From Nicotiana tabacum (lineage: Eukaryota; Streptophyta; Magnoliopsida; Solanales; Solanaceae), in contig NC_134097.1 of NCBI RefSeq assembly GCF_000715075.1, positions 124,122,997 to 124,186,996 on the forward strand: DNA of 64,000 nt, in the 5' to 3' direction. Under the pieces are notes generated by a model that was not told the origin of the DNA, did not search any database, and saw only the letters and a list, made by a program, of their open reading frames with translations. Position 1 is the first letter of the stretch. Each line of letters begins with the position of its first letter. A program made the position numbers and the translations under genes. This document shows positions 55,101 to 64,000 of this stretch, in pieces.

Positions 55101-56823
55101 ACTGCATTATGCTCTTAATTTTGCAATGTGTTTGGGGTGTAAGCATTGCCCGGAGCCCTTTGAGACTTTTGGGAACTTTGATACATCCCAAATATGAGAA
55201 AGGCTTTGGAAAACCTGATCCTGGAAGTTGGTTTACCTCATATTGTTAGACCTTGAGTCTGAATTAGGTTCCTTGGTTGTAGCTTAATTTCTGATGTAAT
55301 TTTACTTTTCTTAATTCATTCTGGTCTGTAATATGTTGTAATAACTTATGGGGTTATAGTGAAAAGGGGAGGGTCACTTATGTATGCAAAGGGTAGACAG
55401 CATGCTCATAGACGTTACTATTCACAAGTTCTGCACTTCTGCATATCATATAGAAATCCTGTCTGTAGGTTTTTCTGCACCTCTGCATATATAGAGATCA
55501 TGTCTATAGGTTTTTCTACACTTTCGCATATTATATAGAAATCCTGCCTATAAGTTTCTGTACTTCTGCATATAGAAATCATGACTATAGGTCTTCAGCA
55601 CTTCTGCATTTTACATCTATCATTAGGCAAACAGTTATAGGTTAAGTAATAATAAATTTCATTCTAGATACCATGTCTATAGGACTCTTGCACTTTCATA
55701 ATAGTCTTAAAATCAACAACGCCTAGAAATCATACCTATAGGAGTAACCCTTTGAGTCTAATTCGCTTATTTCATCGACGGGTCTAAAATCAATGGTAAT
55801 GGCGTTTAACATCTGCATAACTTATGTGTTTTCTTCAATCAGTAAGCCTTCTTTAAAATTGGAGTAAGCACTGTTAGATATCATGCCTATAGGTCTCACT
55901 TAGGCAAACGATTAGGTAATTAATTAACTGCATCAGTCTTTGATAAATTACAACCAGGGAAGGCTAATTCAGACTCCTCATCTGAGAAATATGTGATGAA
56001 TCAGCCTATCCTACACTTTAATTTAATTCAGACCATAACCAGTACTTGTAAGTCATGCTAGCCAATTTGTTTCTTTAAGTTGAGGAGGCCTGTTTGAGTC
56101 CTTTAAACTGTTATGTGTTCTCCCCATACCTGCCTTATATGTTTTGATTGCCGCCCTAGAATTTTATCCTTTTAAAACTCTGAAAAGCCAAATCTCCCTC
56201 CCCTTTAGGATTAATAGTCCCAAATGCCTCCGGGACTGATAGGATTGGGGCGGGTACTAGCATGCAATTAATAACGACACCATTCTGCGCTTTAATACCT
56301 TAACGGGGTGGGAAGGGTAGCTATGGATATGATGACCGATGCACTACTACCACGTGTAACCCCTCTTTTGAGGAGTGATTACCGGGTATTGCATTGATGT
56401 GATCCATATTGTTTGTAAACCTAGGACCCCCTTTCTTTTTAACTTGTTTTATTGTCCGAACTATTGCCTTAAAATTTCTGCTTTCTTTATTCTCTTCAAA
56501 CTTTCAATTTGCTTGCAATAATATGTGAAAATCCCCTTCTATTTGAGGCCCTTAATTGCTTATTTGATTATGTGAAGTCACAATTGTAACATGGCCGGGA
56601 ACCACACTAGTGTATCTTGAAGGGTGCCTAACACCTTCTCCTCGAGATAATTTCTACCCCTTACCCAAACTCTGGTTCTTCAAACTCAATCCCTTCTTGG
56701 TGTCCTAATGCACTTAATCATTAGGTGGCGACTCTTCAAATTCCAAAACCCAATTCCCAAAAGGGAACGAGTTGTCCTCCCAAATGTCACAAGCCCGATT
56801 TCGCGAGAAAAGGGGGCGCGACA
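52165..56823 (+). repeat. Tat element 3' LTR
   Basis: TGTTGGTACCC to GGCGCGACA, 4659 bp, a direct repeat of 38172-42735 with scattered substitutions and one indel of about 90 bp (54032-54122 absent from the 5' LTR). TATA at 54467-54474. Confidence 0.9.
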
Positions 56824-56828
56824 TCGGG
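56824..56828. repeat. target site duplication of the Tat element, right copy
   Basis: TCGGG, partner of ACGGG at 38167-38171. Confidence 0.65.
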
Positions 56829-57040
56829 TCCGGGTCCGTTTATAGAAAATATTGACCGAAGTCAACTTAAATCCATTTTACAGTCAAAATTTATCATTTT
56901 TCACAAATTTTCACATAATGTCTATCCGGCTACGCGCCCGAACTGCGCATGCAAATCGAGGTGATGCTGAAAGAGGTTTTTAAGGCCTCAAAATACATAA
57001 TTCATTTCTAAAACAAGTGATGACCTTTTGGGTCATCACA
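56824..57040 (-). repeat. 3' LTR of chromodomain element 2, proximal piece
   Basis: On its own strand it begins TGTGATGACCC at 57040. Its continuation is at 38171 going left, across the Tat insertion; sequence at the junction (CACGGG, then TCCGGGTCCG) fits a simple 5-bp duplication. Confidence 0.83.
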
Positions 57041-57084
57041 TTCTCCACCTCTAAAACAAGCGTTCGTCCTCGAACGGACATTAT

Positions 57085-57650
57085 AAGGAAGTACCTGAGA
57101 CGGGGAAAGATGGGGATAACAGCTCCGCATATCGGGCTCCCACTACAAGGTCGATGCCTCAACAGGCTGACCTCTCCACTAAACATAAACAGAAGGAAAA
57201 CTCTTCGATCTCAACTGACGAACCTGCCGGTCTAGAATAGCTACCGGCTCCTCCTCATAAGACAAGTTCTTATCCAATTGGACAGTGCTGAAATCTAATA
57301 TGTGGGATGGATCGCCATGATACTTCCGAAGCATGGACACATGAAACACTGGATGCACGACTGATAAGCTCGGTGGCAACGCAAGTCTGTAAGTCACCTC
57401 TCCCACTCGATCAAGAATCTCAAACGGGCCAATAAACCTAGTGTTAAGCTTGCCCTTCTTCCCAAATCTCATCACGCCCTTCATAGGCGACACTTGAAGC
57501 GATATCCGCTCACCGACCATGAAAGCCAAATCTCGAACCTTGCGGTCGGCATAGCTCTTTTGCCTGGAATGATCTGTACAAAGCCTATCCTGAATAATCC
57601 TGACCTTATCCAAGGCATCTTGAACTAGATCTGTAACCAACAACCGAGCT
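57085..57650 (-). pseudogene. pol: integrase C-terminus and chromodomain, element 2
   Basis: Includes VRDLAFMVGERISLQVSPMK, then FIGPFEILDRVGEVTYRLAL and the RVHPVFH-like SVVHPVFHVSMLRKY block. The chromodomain begins PVAILDRQVRQLRSKSFPSV and then meets two TAG stops (at about 57178 before WRGQPVEA and near 57149), so it is broken, unlike in element 1. A TAA near 57652 separates it from the integrase core. Confidence 0.78.
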
Positions 57651-57703
57651 TACCCCGGATCAAACCATCCAAGCATACCATACAAAGCCTCATAAGGAGC
57701 CAT

Positions 57704-58440
57704 CTAGATACTCGACTGGTAGTTGTTGTTGTAGGCAAACTCTGCTAAAGGAAAAAACTGATCACACGAGCCTCCAATGTCAATGACACAAGCTTGGAGC
57801 ATATCCTCCAAAATCTGAATAGTCCGCTCGGACTGCCCGTCTGTCTGAGGATGAAATGCTGTGCTCAACTCAACCCGTGTGCCTGACTCTCGCTGAACTA
57901 CTCTCAAGATATGTGAGGTAAATTGCGTACCTCGATCCGAAATGATAGAATCGGGCACACTATGAAGACAAACTATCTCCCGGATATAGATCTCAGCTAA
58001 CCTCTTGGAAGAATAGGAGACTGCCATAGGAATGAAATATGTTGACTTGGTCAGCCTATCACCAATAACCCACACTACGTCGAACTTCCTCTGAGTCCGT
58101 GGGATCCCAACAACGAAGTCCATAATGATTCGCTCCCACTTGCACTCGGGATGCTCAATCTTATGAAACAAACCACCAGACCTCTGATGCTCGTACTTAA
58201 CTTGCTGACAGTTCAAACACCGAGCCACATATGCAACAATATCCTTCTTCATTCTTCTCCACCAATAATGCTTCCGCAAATCCTGATACATCTTCGCGGC
58301 TCCCGGATAAATAAAGTACCAGGAACTATGGGCCTCTTCTAAAATCAACTCTCGGAGTCCATCCACATTAGGCACACAAATTCGACCTTGCAATCTCAAA
58401 ACTCCATCATTACCTAAGTTAACCTGCTTGGAACCTCCGT
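57704..58440 (-). pseudogene. pol: integrase head and core, element 2
   Basis: A 231-residue stretch. The zinc head reads HSSWYFIYPGAAKMY, then CLNCQQVKYEH: the second His of the usual motif is Tyr here (IYP instead of IHP). The core is complete: Asp94 (MDFVVGIP), Asp155 (ISDRGTQF), Glu191 (DGQSERTIQ), with 35 residues between the last two. A TAG follows at about 57702 in the SSI-stop-MAPYEAL block. Confidence 0.85.
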
Positions 58441-59090
58441 GCTACACCATGTCTCTAAGGATACACAAATGGGGATCATCATACTGCCGATCATGGATAC
58501 GCTCCAATAAGGAAGAACGAGCAACTGTGCAAGCTAACACATGGCTGGGCTCAGAAACATCCAACCTCAGGAACTGATTAGCCAAAGCATGAACATCCAA
58601 AGAAAGCGGTCTCTCACCGACTGGAATATAAGCAAGACTGCCCAAACTGCCTGACTTCCTACTCAAAGCATCGACCACCACATTAGCCTTTCCCGGATGA
58701 TATAAGATGGTGATATCATAGTCTTTCAACATCTCCAACCACCTTCTCTGCCTCAAATTCAACTCCTTCTTCTTGAGCAAGTACTGCAGACTCTTGTGAT
58801 CCGTGAACACCTCACAGGCCACACCATACAGATAATGCCTCCAAATCTTCAACGCGTGAACAATGGCTGCCAACTCCAAATCATGAAATGGATAGTTCTT
58901 CTCATGAATCTTCAACTGCCGTGAAGCATAGGCAATGACCTTGCCATCCTGCATCAACACAATACCAAGTCCAATCTAGGATGCATCACAATAAACCGTA
59001 TAAGGCCCTGAACCCGTGGGCAAAACCAACACTAACGCCATAGTCAAAGCTGTCTTGAGCTTTTGAAAGCTCGCCTCACACTCATCCGAC
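58441..59090 (-). pseudogene. pol: RNase H domain, element 2
   Basis: [20 protein letters not shown], then [38 protein letters not shown] and [13 protein letters not shown]. The first Asp block lies upstream of a TAG near 58977. The usual VVADALSRK reads VVVDALSRK. Shares the layout of element 1. Confidence 0.82.
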
Positions 59091-59823
59091 CACCTGAACT
59101 GGGCACCCTTCTGGGTCAACCTGGTCATCGGGCTGCGATAGATGAAAACCCCTCCACAAATCGACGATAGTAGCTTGCCAATCCCAAGAAACTCTGAATC
59201 TCTGTAGCTGATGCTGGTCTAGGCCAGTTATTGACTGCCTCAATCTTCTTCGGATCAACCTGAATATCCTTTGCTGATACAACATGACCCAGGAATGCAA
59301 CTAAACTCAATCAAAACTCATACATCGAAAACTTGGCATACAACTAAGTATCCCTCAGAGTCTGAAAAACCACTTTAAGATGCTGCTCGTGCTCTTCTCG
59401 GCTGCGGGAATAAATCAAAATATCATCAATGAAGACTATCACGAACGAATCCAAGTAAGGGCTGAACACTCGGTTCATCAGATCCATAAAAGCTACTAGG
59501 GCATTTGTCAACCCGAATGACATCACCAAGAACTCATAATGCCCGTACTGAGTGCGGAAAGCTGTCTTAGGGACATCAGATGCCCTAATCCTCAACTGAT
59601 GATAGCCCGATCTCAAGTCAATCTTCGAAAATATCTTAGCACCCTAAAGCTGATTAAACAAATCATTAATCCTCGGCAGTGGACACTTGTTCTTGATTGT
59701 AACCTTGTTCAAATGCCGGTAATCTATACACATTCGCATCGATCCGTCCTTCTTCTTAACAAACAACATCGGCGCACCCCAAGGAGAAACACTAGGTTTA
59801 ATGAAACCTTTCTCAAGAAAGTC
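59091..59823 (-). pseudogene. pol: reverse transcriptase domain, element 2, broken
   Basis: Blocks: [15 protein letters not shown] region (about 59740-59790), [32 protein letters not shown] (PAT replaced by LVA), catalytic FIDD at residues 62-65 of the 59616 stretch, then [17 protein letters not shown]. Stops occur near 59646 (TAG) and 59343; a frameshift lies near 59130. Confidence 0.82.
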
Positions 59824-60690
59824 TTACAACTGCTCCTTCAACTCTTTCAACTTAGGCGGGGCAATACGATACGACAGGATAGAAATGGGCTGAGCGCCCA
59901 GAGCCAAATCAATGCAAAAGTCAATATCCCTGTCGAGTGGCATACCCGATAGGTCTGAAGGGAATACCTCAGGAAACTCATGAACAACGGGCACAAAGTC
60001 AATAGAAGGAACCTCAACACTAGAATTATGGACATAGGCCAAATAGGCCAAACACCCTTTCTCGACCATACTCCCAGCCTTCATATATGAGATAACACTA
60101 CGGGTAGAATGACCAGGAGTCCCTCTCCACTCTAAACAAGGTAAACCTAGCAAGGCTAAGGTCACAATCTTGGCATGATAGTCCAAGATAGCGTGATAAG
60201 GTGATAGCCAGTCCATCCCCAATATGACATCGAAATCAACCATGTCCAGAAGAAGCAAATCTACACGAGTCTCAAGACCCTCAATCACAATTATACATGA
60301 ACGATGGACTCGATCTACCACAATAGAATCACCTACCGGTGTAGACACATAAATAGAAGCATTCAAAGAATTACTAGGCATGACCAGATACGGTGCAAAA
60401 TAAGATAACATATAGGAGTACGTAGATCCCGGATCAAATAAAACTGAAGCATCTCTACTACAAACCAGAACAGTACCTGTGATAACTGCATCAGAAGCCT
60501 CAGCCTCGGGCCTGACTGGAAGAGCATAACATCGGAGCTGGGCCCCACTACCCTGAACTACATCTCTGGGACGGCCTGTTGCTAGTTGGCCTCCACCTCT
60601 AGCAGCCTGAGCTCCACATCTAACACCTCTACCTCCACCTCTAGCACATCTATCCCCACCCCTAGCTGGCGGAGCGGGCAATGGAACACC
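59824..60690 (-). pseudogene. pol: protease and RT N-terminus, element 2
   Basis: One open stretch with VLFDPGSTYSYMLSYF (active site DPGST at 60421-60435), GLETRVDLLLLDMVDFDV, VILGMDWLSPYHAIL, and then the RT lead-in SGMPLDRDIDF and KLKELKEQL. A TAA at 59824 (CAA expected) ends it. Confidence 0.84.
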
Positions 60691-62078
60691 TGGTGCCAGA
60701 ACCATAGCACAAAACCCTACTATTACGACTGAGTACCCACTAATCTCGGACAAGCCCTCCGGATATGACCATACTCACCACACTTATAGCATCCACCTGA
60801 ATGATGCGGTTGAGGAAACTGAGACTGACCCTGGCGACCTGAATGACCACCCCGAAAACTCTGGAGAGGTGGTGCACTAATAGGAGCTGGCGGTGCACTT
60901 AAGGCTGCTGATCAGAATACTATATGTGAGAACCACAGCCACCTGAAGCACCGTGAGAAACCTGAAGGGCTGACTAAAAAGGCCTAGGAGGGTGGCCTCT
61001 ACCATACGAATCTCTGCCTCCAGATGAGGTACTACTGAATCGGCCTGAATGACGAGGCCTCTTGTCAAACCCCTGACCACCTCCCTACGATAGAACCATC
61101 TCAACTCTCCTGGCCATATTGGCCGCCTCCTAGAAAGAAATCTCACTCCCAGTCTCCTTGGCCATCTAAAGTCGAATAGGTTGGATAAGTCCCTCAATGA
61201 ACCTCCTCACCCTCTCTCTCTTGGTGTCAAGATGATAAGAGCATGACGGGACAAGTCGATGAATCTAGTCTCATACTAAGTAACAGTCATAGAACCTTGC
61301 TGGAGACGCTTAAACTGCCTCCGATAGATCTCTCCCTGAGTGATAGGGAGAAACTTCTCTAGAAATAGCTGAGTAAACTGCTCCCAAGTCAAGGCTGGTG
61401 ATCCGGCTGGTCTAGCCAAACAATAATCTCTCCACCAAGTCTTGGTAGATCCAGATAAGCAAAAAGTAGCAAAATTGACCCCATTGGTCTCCACTATCCC
61501 CATGTTCCTAAGAAACTCATGACAACTATCTAGAAAATCCTAGGGATCCTCAGAAGATGCACCGCTGAAAGTAGTAGGGAAGAGCTTGGTGAACCTGTCC
61601 AATCTCCACAAAGTATCGGCAGACATAGCTGCTCCCTCACCGGTCTGAGCTACCACACCCGGCTGAACTGCTCCAACTGACTGAGTTGCTGGAGTCTAAA
61701 ACTGGGGAGCCATCTGCTCCGGAGTGCGAGTAGCAGGAGTCTGGGCTCCTCCTCCAACCTGAGAGACGACTGGTGCTACAGGAAGCAAGCCTGCTCGGGT
61801 GATACTCTCCATAAGGCCCACTAGACGGACCAGAGCATCCTGGAGCACTAGGGTAGCAATAAACCCCTTTGGGACCTAAGCTAGGCCCGCCGGAACTATC
61901 TGGCCCGGAACCTCATCATCAAAGTCAACCTGAGGTTCCGCTGTTGGTGCTGCTGCTCTGGGCTGAGCTCTGCACCTACCTTAGCCTCTAGCACGGCCTC
62001 GCCCTCTGCCCCTCGTGAGAGATGCTGCTGTGGGCTGGGCTACTGATCGGTGGATGAGGAAGCGCGTGTTCTCGCCAT
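60691..62078 (-). pseudogene. gag: gag with CCHC zinc knuckle, element 2
   Basis: ATG at 62078 gives MARTRASSS, the family-like start, followed soon by stops. Capsid block GVNFATFCLSGSTKTWWRDY and FTQLFLEKFLP lies at 61276-61503. Zinc knuckle CYKCGEYGHIRRAC at 60750-60791. Several frameshifts and TAG stops separate these. It is more decayed than gag of element 1. Confidence 0.8.
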
Positions 62079-62246
62079 CTGCGAAAGATAATTAACATTG
62101 AGAAACCAAACCGCACGACAGAAAAGAATAAATGTGAAGTTTTTCCTAACTCTGTAGCCTCTAGGGGATAAATACAGACGTCTCCATACCGATCCCTCAA
62201 ACTCTACTAAGCTTGTCCGTGAATTGTGAGACCTATGTAACCTAGA

Positions 62247-62258
62247 GCTCTGATACCA
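62247..62258 (-). other. primer binding site, element 2 (initiator Met tRNA)
   Basis: The reverse complement TGGTATCAGAGC lies three bases from the LTR end. Confidence 0.9.
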
Positions 62259-62261
62259 ACT

Positions 62262-64000
62262 TGTCACGATCCGGATTTCCCATCCTCGGGAGTCGTGATG
62301 GTGCCTACTCATGAAAGCTAGGCAAGCTGCGTAATATAGAATCCCTAACTCTTTTATTTAGCCTTTTTAACAATTTAAACAAACATGTGATTAACAGTGA
62401 AATATTAACAATAAATAGATACAAGCGGAAGACTTAATCTGATCAATTAACCATAAACAGTACGACAATGCTAACATACATATCTACCCGGAATCCGGTG
62501 TCACAATATCACAGACTGTCTATGAATACTACATACAAATGTCTGAAAAAAAGTAAAATCTATCTCGGAAGCAAATGAAAATAGAATACATATGAAGATA
62601 GAAGAGAACACCGGGCCTACGGACGCCTGCAGGACTACCTCGGGATCTCTAACTGGACTGAAGGCAGCCATCCAATGCTACGGTCCAAAAGCTGCCACTC
62701 CAGGATCTACACATACTGCAGAGTGTAGTATCAGCACAACGGACCCCTTTTGCTGGTAAGTGCCTGGCCTAACCCCGACAAAGTAGTGACGAGGCTAGGA
62801 CCAGGCTACCAAATAATCCTGTATAGTTATATAATATACAACAAAAAATAAAACATGAATAAATAAGTAAAGATGGGAGGGGGTACATGCTGTGGGGGAA
62901 TATCAGTACCAACAGTAAATTAAGAGAAAAAACATAAGAACAATTTAGAATTTATAGCAAAACTATAAGGAACTCGTAACCAAATCTATGAGCACTTTGT
63001 ATTATCAATTGTTGCGGCGCGCAACCCGATCCCAAAACATAATAACTCTGTTGCGGCATGCAACCCGATCCATATCATTTATCACTGTTACGACGTGCAA
63101 CCCGATCCAAACATAATATTGTTGCGGCGTGCAACCCGATCCAAATATAATATTGTTGCGGCGTGCAACCCGATCCAAATATAATATTATTGCGGCGCGC
63201 AACCCGATCCAAACATACAGTTCAACACCAATCACAACAAGAGTCCCGACAAGAAATAAATAAAGAAATAACATTATCCCGGCAAGGGAATCGACGGTAT
63301 AAGTAAATACGTCCCGGCAAGGGAAAATCAGCTATAACCAAACTTGTTCCAACATATAACTACCTCAACTGGCACCAATACTCAATCATAAGTAATTTCC
63401 ATGAGGATAATCATAATCCTTGTTCAACTTAGAGAATCAACAACTTAGGCATTCATAGTATTTATTCAGAATACAATAATTTCAATTTAAGACTCACGGT
63501 CATGCTTGACACCAACGTATAGATACTCGTCACCATGTCTATGCATCGTACTCAACAAGTAACATGTAGAAAATAGGACTCAACTCCTAATCCTTCAAGC
63601 TAAGGTCAGACCAATCACTTACCTCGATGCCACGAATAAAATTCAAGCCTCTACTATCGCTTTACCTCTTGATTCCACCACCAATTTGCTCGTATCTAGC
63701 CACAAGTTACTTAATTACATCAATAAATGCTAAATGAATCAATTTTAATGTATGAAAATGAGTTTTCTAAAATTTTACCCAAAAAGTCAAAAATCGCCCC
63801 CGGGCCGACATGGTCAAAACCCGAGGTTCAAACCAAAACCTGATTACCCATTCCCCCACGAACCCAAATATATAATTTGTTTTGATATCAGACCTCAAAT
63901 CGAGGTCCAAATCCCCAATTTTTGAAATACCTATAGGTCTACCCAAAACACCCAATTTCCCCCCATGAAAATCATTGATTTTGAGTTGAAATCATGTGAA
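62262..64000 (-). repeat. 5' LTR of chromodomain element 2, cut by window edge
   Basis: On its own strand it ends ATCGTGACA at 62262. From about 62540 it matches 35772 onward in order, with about 1460 bases aligned to the window end. From the 3' LTR pieces the full LTR should be about 2.9 kb, ending near 65.1 kb. Confidence 0.85.
63009..63217. repeat. minisatellite, 6 units of about 34 bp
   Basis: Same unit as 36238-36514 (TTGCGGCGTGCAACCCGATCC core), two units shorter. Confidence 0.92.

Larger units (their letters stand above)
38172..56823 (+). mobile_element. Tat-lineage (Ogre-like) Ty3/gypsy element nested in an LTR
   Basis: 18.65 kb with LTRs of 4564 and 4659 bp, primer site TGGCGACTCT, small ORF, gag, protease with G-patch, RT-RNase H, a second RNase H, integrase, long 3' untranslated region and polypurine tract. 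The dual RNase H, very long LTRs and a likely intron between protease and RT are hallmarks of the Tat/Ogre group. It splits the 3' LTR of chromodomain element 2. Pol stays in one frame but has six stop codons. Confidence 0.9.
57041..62261 (-). mobile_element. chromodomain Ty3/gypsy element 2 (Tekay/Del type), internal region
   Basis: Minus strand, same domain order as element 1: primer site, gag with zinc knuckle, protease, RT, RNase H, integrase, chromodomain, polypurine tract (57041-57052, GAGGTGGAGAA). LTRs are unlike those of element 1, so it is a different family of the same lineage. Confidence 0.87.

Overview
This window reads as plant nuclear heterochromatin with no intact host gene. 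The elements and their sequence style suggest Solanaceae, perhaps Nicotiana; that taxonomic guess rests on recalled family resemblance and was not tested. Nearly all 64 kb is Ty3/gypsy LTR retrotransposon, arranged as two nested stacks separated by about 2 kb of unassigned AT-rich DNA.

Left stack (1-33703), three levels. The outer layer is a minus-strand chromodomain element (Tekay/Del type): 5' LTR 30670-33703, initiator-Met primer site, gag-protease-RT-RNase H-integrase-chromodomain reading leftward, polypurine tract, then only 11 bp of its 3' LTR (25512-25522). That LTR is cut by a plus-strand Athila-type element. Athila's 3' LTR is 23976-25511; its gag-pol and an extra third ORF fill 1 to about 8400; its 5' end lies left of the window. 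The Athila 3' untranslated region is in turn split by a 13.7 kb minus-strand element (9896-23589). This has two 2.8 kb LTRs, a primer site and a polypurine tract, but no recognisable coding region. Its interior is made of tandem arrays, several with hairpin-forming units, plus four copies of a conserved module. Its ends and that module tie it to the Tat lineage.

Spacer (33704-35771): AT-rich DNA with TGTATT-type repeats, a weak MITE candidate, and one arm of an inverted repeat whose partner lies inside the neighbouring LTR.

Right stack (35772-64000), two levels. The outer layer is a second minus-strand chromodomain element: 5' LTR from 62262 past the window edge, coding region 57.1-62.1 kb, 3' LTR in two pieces (56824-57040 and 35772-38171). 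Between those pieces sits an 18.65 kb plus-strand Tat-lineage element (38172-56823). It has 4.6 kb LTRs, a TATA box, a TGGCGACTCT primer site, a small ORF before gag, gag, protease with a G-patch, a candidate in-frame intron, RT-RNase H, a second RNase H and integrase.

All coding regions are broken. In the long stretches that keep one frame (Tat pol, chromodomain element 1 gag-protease) the breaks are nonsense codons of the kind produced by deamination of methylated cytosine (CAG, CGA and TGG becoming TAG or TGA). Nesting order gives relative ages: each chromodomain element predates its insert, and the non-coding element is the youngest of the left stack.
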